The translations under genes were made by a program, and so were the position numbers. A stretch of 64,000 nucleotides of DNA from Cycas panzhihuaensis (Eukaryota > Cycadophyta), in the NCBI GenBank assembly GCA_023213395.1, contig CM041465.1:23622001-23686000 (forward strand), read 5' to 3'. This document shows, in pieces, positions 54,500-64,000 of this stretch. The stretch's first letter is position 1; each line of letters begins with the position of its first letter. Below the pieces are notes generated by a model, which was not told the origin of the DNA, made no database searches, and worked only from the letters and a program-made list of their open reading frames with translations.

Positions 54500-57400
54500 T
54501 GGAATCATGTCTATGGGATGGTAACCACACTTGTTTAGGATTAGGTTAATCAATAGAGGGATTTAGAACATAGAGTTAATTCGGTAAGTGTGATAAATCA
54601 CTCACACAGGGTGTTCATGCATCATAATGCAGGTTCAAAACCTACAAATGGCATACAACTCCCCTATGGGTAACTCAATTTTGGTTATGAGGGTAGAAAG
54701 AGTGAGGGATATCCTCAGTTTCCTAAGTAACCTCAAGAAGTAAGTCCTCCTACCCTTGGATGGCCAACAGGGGGAGGCAAGACTGAATGAGGGAATGAAT
54801 CCTCACAGAAAATAGGAGGGATATGAATAGGATGTATTTTTATGAGTGATATGGAAGGTACACGCTTGTAAGAATGGAGTTTGACAACTACCTCACATGC
54901 GGGACTAGTCCAAGGGAGAGGATGTCAAGGCTACCTAACTGGTGTAGGTGTGATGTGATTAGAGGAGAATGTCCTAGAGGAAAAATCCTCTTTAGGCCAA
55001 CCCACCCAAAGTGAGTTTGGGAGGGAGGGTAAGAGGCAACAACGGAAGAGGCTTCCACCATATTATGTGTGAAGGGTTTGACCTTCTATATGTGATGGTG
55101 AAGTGATATGCAACTAGTTTTGTTTATTACAAACAAGAGACAAAAAACCATAAAGAATAGTAACTATGCTCTCATTTACTTTTAAATGTAAAACCTCACT
55201 CTCTTTTCATTTTTAATGGGAGAAAAGGGAGCAAAGGGGGCAAGTCATTCAAGTGTAAATGTGTGTGCAAAAGATGTAAGCCCTAAAGGAAATGCATGCA
55301 ATCAAGAAAGTGGAAGGGTATGGTTCCTACCTCATGCTCTTTCCTAGAAGTGTAAGCATAGAATGCATATGCAAGTAGTAAATGCAAACTTGTTTCTTTT
55401 CTCTTTTTCCTTTTATGTTTCACCTATGCAAATAAATAAGCTTAAGATGAAAGGAGAAAAGAGTTTGAAGAGAAAAGAATGATGTACCTGGAAGACCATG
55501 TAGCTGAATAAGGATGTTCTCTTATACTGCACTTGCTCTCCTTCTCCTTTCCCACACACAGCCATCATAAAGCAATGATGTTAGGGCTTCCTTACCTTCC
55601 CTGAACTAAAAGGAAAAGGAAGAAAAAAGTAAAAGGAAAGGACTATGTGAAAGATAGAAATGACAAGGGAAAAGAATGAGGGAGATGTACCTGGATTGAT
55701 GCATTTCTTTCTCCTCTGTGTGCAACATAGCGAAACCCACAATCAAAGAGTACTTCGCCCTTTCCCAAGGGGCTGCTAGGATGCCAAGTATATATGCATA
55801 TATATGTATGCAAAGTGCATGAAATGATGTATGTAAACTACTTCAATCAAAGTAAACTTTTAGCTAAGAAACAATCTCCAATCTCCTCAATGTAAGCAAG
55901 ACAAGATAAAAGGATAGGGATGGTTAGCCTTAGAATGGCTAACCTTCTAATGCACACACCTCCATGCTATCCAAGCACATAAACAATGGATCTAGATAGT
56001 CTAATAGTAGTGAAAAGTAAGGGGGATAGATTGCACAAAGGTTGTAAATGTTACTGACATTGCAAAGGCTGCAATGTACAACATTTCAACTCAAAACTAA
56101 GCCAACACCCCAAAGTGACATATGGTATGACTAAGGGCTAGAAACATTGCCCATGTAAGGTACCTAGGGATGCTACATACATTGATACCAACGATGGACT
56201 ATTTTTTAAAAGCTCTTTGGTGGCCCAAGGAAGGCACAAAAGAGGAAGAGGAAAAGGGGAGAAGGGGGTTGCTCTTGAGGAGCAGGCTTTGTTGGGTGCA
56301 AAACCTGCCTTAGCTCCTTTCTCTAACCCTTTTAGGACCTCTCCTCATAACTTCCTTAGAGAAACTAGAAGAAAGTAGGAAGGTAGGGAGGATAAACAAG
56401 GAGAAATGGAGGGGATGCCTCCTGTACTTGATGGAAAAAACTAAGAAAAGAAAGATATGGATGGTATTCTAATTTATTTTAGGGGAACTAAAAGGAACAA
56501 AATAAAATATAAATGGGATAGTACCTGCTATAAGTGGATTTGTAGTATATATGCTTGAGAAAATGGTGGAGGAAGGCAGTCCTGCAAAGTTTGCAATTGG
56601 AATCTTATATAGGCTATGAAACATGAAGGAGAACTTGGTGAAACCTAATGCTTGTGTATGGAAGTGAGTCTTAGAGCACATCCTTGCTTGGAGAAGCTTT
56701 GTCTTAGGCCTACTGCAATGGATCTAAGCTATAGAGGGTAGATCTCAGGCTAGGACATAGGTATGCTAGATGTTGTAGGGCGCTCTGGTAAAAAATCACC
56801 TACGAGAGTCCAAGAGGAGAGGAGAAAATTGGAGGAAGAGAGGGAAATAAAGTCTTTTTTGGGTTTTATACCTAACCCTGGCTCAATTGGGTTATTAGGG
56901 TTAGGCTAGGACTTGGTATATCACTTAGCCATATGGAAATTTTGTAATAATTATGAAATTTTCCATGATAGATTAAAAAAAATGATCTGTAATAGTCACC
57001 TTGCAATAAACTTCGTGGTACCATGAAGTTTGCCATGGTACCACAACATTCATCATGGTGCAGTGACATAATGAAAAAATATCAGGAGAAAAGGGAACTG
57101 GGAGCCCTAAAGGAAAGGTACCCCAGGCCTAGGAGGGTTTGACCCTCTATCCAGGTGGTTGGGGATAGTCATAAGGAGGAGATATCCTACATTAGATGGG
57201 GCACCAGAGAGATATGGATCCCAAGAAACTGACAAATGGATAGGAAGATACTAATCACATCTAGCAAGGCACTAAGAGTTGTGATGTGGTAGTGGGGTTA
57301 GGAATAGATCATATAGGCTAGTTAGTACTTTAGACAATATGGAGGTGCATCGGAGGGCTATGGAGTGCCATTGGGATATATGTCCTGTGGTCGTTATAGG

Positions 57401-57592
57401 CTAGATTAACATTAGGCAATATGATCAAGTAGTAAATGCAAGATGATCACTTAAATATATCAATCAATCAAGCAGTGAAAAATAGACGCTTCGATTTACC
57501 TTTCTGGAGAAGTGATAAAGGCAAAGGATAGAAGCATGCCTATACTTACCTGAGTCAACTCACCAAAACCTATTCCCAGTAGCCGGGAAATG
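54500..57592 (-). repeat. T4 3' LTR, 3,093 bp
   Basis: Plus-strand start TGGAATCATGTCTATGGGAT (T3: TGGATGCGCATCGATGGGAT) and end AGCCGGGAAATG (T3: AGCTGGGAAACA). It shares many blocks with the T3 LTR but with indels. A GGTACC/TAAACTTC repeat lies at about 56998-57061. Open stretches are short. Confidence 0.85.
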
Positions 57593-57606
57593 CTACCCCC
57601 TTGGCA
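57593..57606 (-). promoter_or_regulatory. T4 polypurine tract
   Basis: The minus strand reads GCCAAGGGGGTAG before the LTR. Confidence 0.75.
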
Positions 57607-57999
57607 GTAGAGCCTTGCAGCCTAGAAGTGTAACACGACAATGAATGCTAGCAAAACAATGTTAGTGACATATATATACAAACAAACATAATAATGGTAT
57701 GAGCCAAGGGTGACAATGAGTGTCATGGTAGAATGCGTGGGTGTGGAGGTGAGAGCAAGGCAACATAGGGGTTGCCTATGTGTCACCCTATAGTCAACTG
57801 GCAATGATGATAGATAAGGGGGATGCCCCCATCATAGGAGTATAATAAAAAGATGGTGATGACCACACATAAAATCAGACAGATGTCATGAATAAGGTGT
57901 TATGTATAGACACAAGTCAATACCAGTAGGAGTTATGTACTAAGAGAGGTTCTAGAAGCAGAGTAAGGAAACAAACCTAGTGGTCACCATAGTTTAACC

Positions 58000-58560
58000 T
58001 CATTAGTGGCTAGCTTTTCGAAGGTGCGAATGGATCACGATATGAAGGAAGGGACCACCCAAGACTTGGGCGCCTGAGCCACCAAACAAGTCTCTCAAGG
58101 GGGGTCACTAAGAAGAGGGAGATGATGCTTAAGGATGAGACAAACTAGGCTATCCACCTTAGTGTTAAGAGCCCGAGGGATGTGTCAGATGTCAATAGAA
58201 GGAAAAAAATCCAACAAGGACCTGGCAGTCAAGGCAAGAGCTCTTAGGCATGGACACTGCACTTGGTAGATCTCAGTGAGATGGGACACCACAACCTAAA
58301 AGTCATAGAAGAGGATGATGGGTCCATGGTGGAAGCGGAGTGCATCAGTAAGGGCCTTAATAATAGTTGTATATTCAGCTTCGTTGTTGGTGGCTTCAGG
58401 AAGGAAGATCCTAGAATGCATAAAGTCATGTCCAAAAGGGTCATGGAAAATCTATGCAGTGGCAAAAGGGCCTAGGTTACCATGGCTTCTATCATTAGTA
58501 AAGGCGAGTAACACCATAGAAGGAGGAATGGAGGTCTCGATAGGGTAAATCAAGGAGAAA
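58000..58560 (-). pseudogene. T4 second RNase H (aRNH-like)
   Basis: Read on the minus strand from 58560: FTNDRSHGNLGPFATA, then EATNNEAEYTTIIKAL, then ILFYDF-VVVSHL, then DI-HIPRALNTKVDSLV. The four landmarks match T3 37060-37590. NEAEY is intact. The DS pair is D-F and the last aspartate is present (VDSLV). Stops occur. The place in the element is the same as in T3. Confidence 0.8.
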
Positions 58561-58740
58561 GTGTTGACAAGGTCGATGGATGAAGAGGACTCAACACAGG
58601 GAACAAGTCATTAGAGAACTCGAGTGGTTATCAATAAAGGTCATAAAGGGCAGGAGGACCTAAAGATGAGGCTACCTAGGGATGAGGAAACTGACCCAAT
58701 AGATGAGAAAGAAATGATAGCAAAAAGGCCCCTTTGAGGG

Positions 58741-59030
58741 TGCCAAAGGTTGCTTAAGGAAGCGAGGCATAGTCCCAGATAGGGAGGACGGTTCACTTGG
58801 GAACCCTAGAGGCACGAACGGGCAACAAGAATGGGTTCAAGATGGCAAAACGAGCCAAATAAGTATAAACTCAAGTATATATGGAGGTGGCACAAACATT
58901 GAGGTAGAAGGGGCCTCACAAGGTCAAAAGGGGAAGCCATAAATACACCCAGAGGTTAAGGAGAAAACAAGGCCATAGAGGCAAAATAGGAGATAGACCT
59001 AGAAGGCAAAGGTGATTAAGGGAGAGAGAG
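58741..59030 (-). pseudogene. Conserved unknown segment upstream of the T4 second RNase H
   Basis: Homologue of T3 37744-38031, with shared blocks VYTYLARFAILNPF and LPKQPLAP. Stops present. Function not recognised. Confidence 0.4.
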
Positions 59031-59088
59031 GGTCCCAAGGGCTATCGCGGCAAGAGGAATAGAGGAAGTACATGTTGGGGCCCCCACC

Positions 59089-59096
59089 TATATAAG
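59089..59096 (+). promoter_or_regulatory. TATA box of the T4 antisense gene
   Basis: TATATAAG in GGGGCCCCCACCTATATAAG, 168 bases before the ATG, as in T3. Confidence 0.7.
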
Positions 59097-59256
59097 GAAA
59101 ACTCAGCAAAAACGTGATTTATTTTCATAGGCTCACGATCAATTTAGAGCCCTTCTCCTTATGTAGCAGAGCACCACTTGACTTCAGAGGCACACAGAGG
59201 GAGATCAGATCATCAGATCAAGATGTAGGGACAACCAGTAGGACCAGGGAGGTGAG

Positions 59257-59280
59257 ATGGTAGTAGTAAGGCTAGATCTG
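59257..59280 (+). pseudogene. T4 antisense gene, exon 1 (MVVVRLDL)
   Basis: A 24-base exon ends exactly at GTAAGT (59281), a consensus plant donor. It is homologous to T3 exon 1. Without splicing the frame would read on to 59472. Confidence 0.62.
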
Positions 59281-59781
59281 GTAAGTGGATCGATCCTTAT
59301 TCTACCCATCTTATCATTTGAATTTAATGAGTTTTTAATGCTTTTTAGAGTAGCTTTTAGCCCCTTATGGGCAAATTGGGATCTCCTAGAGCCTGAATTG
59401 GGCCTAAAGAGAGGCAGGACTAGGGCATTAGGTAGCCCTAGTCTCAGTGGACCTGAGTATGGCCCACCCTAGGATAATTTTTTAGGTTTTTTGGGTGGAA
59501 AACCCCCCCTTTTATGGGGATGTCACTAGACCCGTGACAAAGATCACAATGTTGTAAACTTTGCCACAGGGCCAATGAGTTTGCATCAAAAACTCAATGG
59601 GGCCCCATACTAAACTCTACAGTACCACAAAGTTTAGCTTGGTGTAAAGATAAACCAACTAAAAAAATAAAAAATAGCCTAAAGGAGTGCCAAAACTTAA
59701 CCAGGGAGGAATGAGGGGTAGTCCTGAAGGTAGACAAGTAGGTACAGAGGAGTTTTTACTAGTTCTTGACATGTTTGGTAG
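59281..59781 (+). other. Predicted intron of the T4 antisense gene
   Basis: 501 bp from GTAAGT to TTTGGTAG. Joining keeps phase 0. It contains a hairpin-like repeat (CTAAACTCTACAGTACC and AAAGTTTAG, about 59612-59640) matching the T3 intron palindrome. Confidence 0.6.
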
Positions 59782-60727
59782 GCAATTATTGTGGTAGACA
59801 ACTACAAGAATATCGCGGTGGTGATGATGAGCTTCATTGAGATGATTTCTCGAGGAGACTGGCGGGTATTAAGGAGATGTGGCCTATTGAAGGCTATCTA
59901 GACACCATAGTGCGCATTAGATTAGCATCTCCTAGTAGACATAGCCTCACCCTGGGATCATAAGCAATATGTGTTCCACCTCCCCCAAGTAAGGGACATC
60001 ACTGTCATGCCCAGAGATATCTGGAGTATCCTGGAGGTATCGACAACAGGAGCACCGATACCACTAGGGGAATTACCTAGCAATGATGCAGCACACAGTG
60101 AGGCAGCTACCTCTTTCATAGGTTAGGATAGGTGGAAGAGGAGAGACATGCTCGTATAAAGCATGATCATGTCATAGATTCCTTAGGTGAGGAAGTTGAT
60201 AACACTATCATTCTGTTCTGGATATCCCAGAAATAGAACTATAGAGACATACCCAGTGGATGGATGGAGATCATGGGGAGATGTGAGGCCCAAGAGAGGC
60301 TAGATTGGACCACATTGATAACAACAAACTTGATCACCTAGTTGGATGCTATCAAGATGGCTGGGAGAGGAGATTTATCATATAACATGCTACTACAGTG
60401 CTAGTTCTTTAATCACTTCAGAGCAGTGGCACCGATAGGAGGGACACACTCTATCTTAATATGGGCTCCTATGGTCCGCAGGTGGTAGACTCGGTTTAGG
60501 GGGACCAAGGATCAGGCACACATTTGACGTTCAGTAGAGGCTACATCATTGGACCTCCTCACCATGGCAGATTACATGGTAGATCCATATAGAGGGGTGA
60601 GATATGATAGTGACGATAAGCCAAGCAGAGTAGGAGGAGCCTGAGGGGGGCCTGGAGGAGATGATGATGATGGTGATGACAAAGGTGATGGGGCAGGCTC
60701 ATCGGGAGCGACAGGTGGAGAGGCAAG
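59782..60727 (+). pseudogene. T4 antisense gene, exon 2: plant mobile domain, truncated by T5
   Basis: From 59782: AIIVVDNYKNIAVVMMSFIE, WRVLRRCGLLKAI, LLVDIASPWDHKQYVFHLPQ, DITVMPRDIWSILEVSTTG, GELPSNDAAHSE, then NYRDIPSGWME and an acidic GDDDDGDDKGDG run (about 60660). It is collinear with T3 exon 2 and has the PMD core landmarks, with several stops. It ends abruptly at 60727, where the T5 LTR begins (flank GCAAG). The C-terminal tail should lie beyond T5. Confidence 0.75.
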
Positions 60728-63502
60728 TGTTTCCTGGCTACCAAGAATGGATACAGATAGGTCGACTCAGGTAGGCTCAAGTATGCTTCTTCCTTTCCAC
60801 TTGTACTATTTCATTGGAAAGGTTGACAAAAGTGATGCCTCATTGCATGACTGCTTGCTTCATTTATATGATCACTTTACATTTGTTGCCTATTCATGCT
60901 ATTTATCATATTGTGAGCCTATCATGACCCAGCAGGACCTACCTTTTCACAAGGTAGGCATCCCCATGGCACTATATGACCCTTCGCGTTGTCTCCACAC
61001 CGCCTCGAGCTTCTTTTGGTTTGTATGACCCATTCATGCCTCGACTTTGAGCTCCTAGCACCTCGTTTCTAGGACCTTTCCCTGTTGATGCTTTGCCTGC
61101 CTTTATCCACGTGCATTTTGGACTGTCACAGCCACCTAGACAGGAGGACCAGCCCCTCCCAGGCCTGCCACATCACCTCCTAAAGCTCTCAGAATCCATA
61201 TTTTTTCCATTCTAGCTTTCTGGTCCCGCACCATTGTAAACTTAGTGGTACCGTAAAGTTTACTGCGGTATCGTGAAGTTTACCGCGGTACCATGAAGTT
61301 TACCATGATGCGACTATTATCAGTTATTTTTAAAAACTTCCGTGGTAATTCTTGCATTTCCCGTGAAATCGCCACGTGGCCTTGTGTCCACCTCAACCCT
61401 ATTCGCATTCTATTCGTTCACTTAGGGCTGGGATGGGTATAAGTATCAAAACCCTCATTATTTTAAGGACCCTCTTAGATCATTTTTTTTGCTCTTTAAC
61501 ACAATCATTTATTGCTACAACTTTCTATCCTCTTCTCTTGCTTCTAGAGGTGCACTTACAGGCCTATGTTTCCTGCAACTCCAGACTAGGATCTGCCTGC
61601 AACTACCTTCCTCCACGATGGGAAGCCTCTCTCCATGTGTTATTAAGCAAATTTTGGTGTTGTTCTTCTCCAACTCGCCCAACAAGTATCTCTTTCAACT
61701 ATCTATTAGGATTTCTCCTGCAAACCCTTGCAAGGATCCTCTTCTCCACTGGTTGTAGGGGCAGACCTGCTCTATATTAGCCTAGGAGGTCCTCCAAACC
61801 CTTTTCTCCAGATTTGTGGTATGTTATCTCCATATTGCACCCATTTCTTGACTTGTTTGCTTGCTTTCCTCAGGTTTGATTATAGCAAAACTTATTTTCA
61901 TTGAGTTGGGCTTGGTGCTTCTGGGTTTTCACCTTCCCTCCACTAGTTTTCCTTAAGGGAGTAGCAAGAGAAGAGCCACAAGTTTAGGTGAAGAGAGCAA
62001 GGAAGGGTAGCCCCCCCACTCAGTCGTACTCTCCAAGGGTATCCCCCTTCCCACCTTCTCTTCTTTTGCTCCATGCTCCTCTTGGGATAATTAGGAGTTG
62101 GTGAGCCCTAGGCCTGTGCTGGATTATCAGTGTATGCAACCCCTTGCTGCGTTGATTCTAGGCCTACATGCCTCTTGTTTGGACCCCCGTAGTATCCCTT
62201 GTATTATTGGGTATATCCCTTGATAACATTGACAAGGGTTTGTGCATCAGATTGCTGCCCATAGCAACTCTGCATCTTGGATATTTCCCCAACGCTTCGT
62301 CACTTTTATCCTTGTGTTTCCTTAGCTGTCCTTAGTTGTCTTCACCCTCATCTTGTTGTGATAGGGAGTTGTGTGGAGAACCCAGCGGAGGGCTAGCCAT
62401 CCTGAGGCTTCTCTTCACTCTATTTTGCTTGATGTATATGCTTGCTTGAGAGAGGATTACAAACATTATACATATACCTGCATATATATAGAGCTTGTCT
62501 TTTGCAGCCCCTTCTTGGAAGGGATAAGCCGGTACATGTGCAGGTTGGTGTGATGTTCTCGCAAAGGTATAAAACATCGAGGTCCGGGTAACATCTACTA
62601 TTTTTTTTCTTTGCTTTTGCTTTCTTCTATTCCGCTTTCTTTTCACAAAGGGGAAGGTAAGGAAGCCCCCATCGTTCACATCAAAACTTAGTTACACATT
62701 TGTGGATTAACACAAGGATATGCGTTGCGCATGGGTGAGGCCTCCCATTAGCTGCTACATCTTCTGGATATGCATATCCTTCCTTTAACCCCCATTTCCC
62801 TTTCTTACTTTTATTTGGAATCTATATTCTAACTAAGCAGGTCATATAAAAGTAAAAAGGTAAATGGTAGCATTTGTTTGTATTTGTATGCTTGCATGTC
62901 ACATACTCAACCCCTATAGAAAAAGGATGTTATAGGAAACTCACCCTTCCCTTTCCTTTTTCTACAAAGCCTAACTTACCCTTTTGGTTCATTCCATTTG
63001 ATATTGCTTGCTTGAATGTGTGACACCTATCCCCTTTTCCTTTTCTGTTTGCCCCTTGAATTGTTAAAGGAAACTTTGGTTTAGTTATCTCTCTCCCTTT
63101 CTCTTTCTCCTCCTCTTGGCCCTATTTGCTTGGCCAAATAACTAAGAGGAACCTAGCTACATCGTAGGCTCTCACCTACCTTGTCCACATCTATTTCCCT
63201 CCATCATAGGGAAACCTTTGAGGATTCCTCTTCTACCCTTCCAGCCATCCAAGGGTGGGGGGACCTTCTTCTTAAGTCTATCCAGGCTACCCTCCCTGTA
63301 TTCCCTCTCTCTTTCATGGATTGAGGCCACCCACTTCAAGGTAGTTGGGTATCATCCGCGGGTCCCGAACTCGCGCTCCAGCACACGGGGTGCCCTGCGT
63401 AATACTTTCTTCGCTTGTAGGTTTTTGCCTGCACCTTTAATATCACCATCGACCATTATCACTCCTACCGAGCTTAGTGATTATCCCATAGACGTGCATC
63501 CA
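60728..63502 (+). repeat. T5 5' LTR, 2,775 bp
   Basis: TGTTTCCTGGC...GACGTGCATCCA. The ends are reverse complements of the T3 LTR ends (TGGATGCGC and GGGAAACA). Four GGTAC/TAAACTT units with alternating orientation lie at 61227-61312. Confidence 0.9.
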
Positions 63503-63503
63503 C

Positions 63504-63521
63504 TGGGGATCATACTGGGGA
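63504..63521 (+). promoter_or_regulatory. T5 primer binding site
   Basis: TGGGGATCATACTGGGGA, one base after the LTR end. See the T3 site for the aligned form. The tRNA was not identified. Confidence 0.7.
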
Positions 63522-63706
63522 CTTGCCAGTAAGGGAGCTAGTTCCTATCCCTTCCTATTGGTACTTTTACCTTTTAGTGGTTTCCTCCACTTCATCTCTT
63601 TTATTGGGCAACCCCCAATACATACTTTATATTTTTTTCTTTCTTCTAACGTGTTGGCAAGGTTTGTATGCGATGCTTCTCACGTCACCTACGTCATTTA
63701 CCTCTA

Positions 63707-64000
63707 TTGTTAGAAGACCCTACATATCGTCTTCTTTCATCATCAGATTTTGATTCGACAATGGAAGGATACCCTTCAGATTGGGCTTATCACGCCTTTG
63801 CTATGGGAGCTCATGAGTTCCTCACATCTATCCCAGGATCTACCCAAGAAGGTGATGATCCTATTTACTATTCGGGTGATCAACATCACCCACTTGATGC
63901 TCATCCTTCTACTCATATGGTAGAGGGACCATCTCCTCTTGAGATCCACCATCCAGTTGGTAATTCTTATGAGGAGCGCCCTGAGGGGTCTGCTTCATTT
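63707..64000 (+). pseudogene. gag: T5 Gag, N-terminal part
   Basis: Open to the window end. It aligns with T3 Gag from its first residues: LEDPTYRLLSSSDFDSTMEG (T3 LEDLGYHTLPSSDFNLTMEG), then STQEGDDPIYYSGDQHHPLD. The start codon position of T3 is TTG here, so the first methionine is at 63761. No stop is seen in the 98 visible codons. The rest of Gag is outside the window. Confidence 0.82.

Larger units (their letters stand above)
54500..60727 (-). mobile_element. T4: Tat-type element, minus strand, cut by T5
   Basis: Its 3' LTR (54500-57592), polypurine tract, second RNase H (58020-58560) and opposite-strand PMD gene (from 59089) match T3 in order and sequence. T5 inserts at 60727 in that gene, so integrase, RT, Gag and the 5' LTR lie outside the window. 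It is inserted in S2. It differs from T3 in having a longer LTR. Confidence 0.88.
60728..64000 (+). mobile_element. T5: Tat-type element, plus strand, 5' part
   Basis: Begins TGTTTCCTGGCTACCAAG in the T4 antisense gene. The 5' LTR is 60728-63502, followed by a primer site and the Gag start, and it runs off the window. The T5 LTR is the reverse complement of the T3/T4 type, so T5 is the same family in opposite orientation. Confidence 0.9.

Noticed and set aside
61376-61780. 134-codon open stretch in the T5 LTR
   Set aside because: Hydrophobic translation of CT-rich LTR sequence, not kept in the T3 and T4 LTRs.

Overview
The window looks like repeat-dominated nuclear DNA from a plant. It is AT-rich and almost entirely built of decayed, nested LTR retrotransposons. 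Evidence for a plant: Ty3/gypsy Tat-type elements with 2.7-3.1 kb LTRs, a second RNase H and an antisense extra gene of the plant mobile domain (PMD) type, plus Ty1/copia-like elements primed by the TGGTATCAGAGC initiator-Met-tRNA complement. I found no intact host gene, no tRNA or rRNA, and no open coding region that looks functional.

Layout, with names used here. T1 is a plus-strand Tat-like element covering most of 1-19.9 kb and probably reaching about 23.9 kb. It holds a 1,105-bp tandem duplication across its protease (188-2397), RT, RNase H and integrase broken by insertions (3463-12190), a second RNase H (13274-13675) and an antisense PMD gene (19798 down to 14534). Inserted in T1 are C1 (copia-like, 3968-9103), solo LTR S1 (9351-9978, perfect TSD) and C2 (copia-like, 15334-18402). 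T2 is a minus-strand Tat-like element (about 23.95-32.3 kb plus 54225-54288). It is split by K1 (gag-protease element, 24379-28633) and C3 (copia-like, 32326-54219). C3 is split by T3, a nearly complete minus-strand Tat-like element (33993-50876, TSD CAAGG). T2 is hit again by an LTR (S2, 54289-54499), into which T4 (minus Tat-like, from 54500) inserted. T5 (plus Tat-like, from 60728) inserted into the antisense gene of T4 and runs off the window.

How the parts work together. In element orientation T3 reads 5' LTR, primer site, gag, protease, RT, RNase H, integrase, then an opposite-strand gene, a second RNase H, a polypurine tract and the 3' LTR. The opposite-strand gene recurs in T1, T3 and T4. 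It has its own TATA-like promoter, an 8-codon first exon, a GT-AG type intron of about 0.3-0.5 kb, and a long second exon with a PMD core, an acidic stretch and a charged tail. T1 differs in having the second RNase H between integrase and the antisense gene. C1, C2, C3 and K1 lack RT and integrase and would depend on other elements.

The most interesting signals are the conserved spliced antisense gene with its own promoter; family-specific palindromic repeats that occur both in the LTRs and in the intron of that gene; the two positions of the second RNase H; and the triplicated pol-tail repeat in C2. All reading frames are broken by stops. Most differences between paired LTRs are transitions, as expected for old methylated retrotransposons. 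Percentages quoted are by-eye counts.
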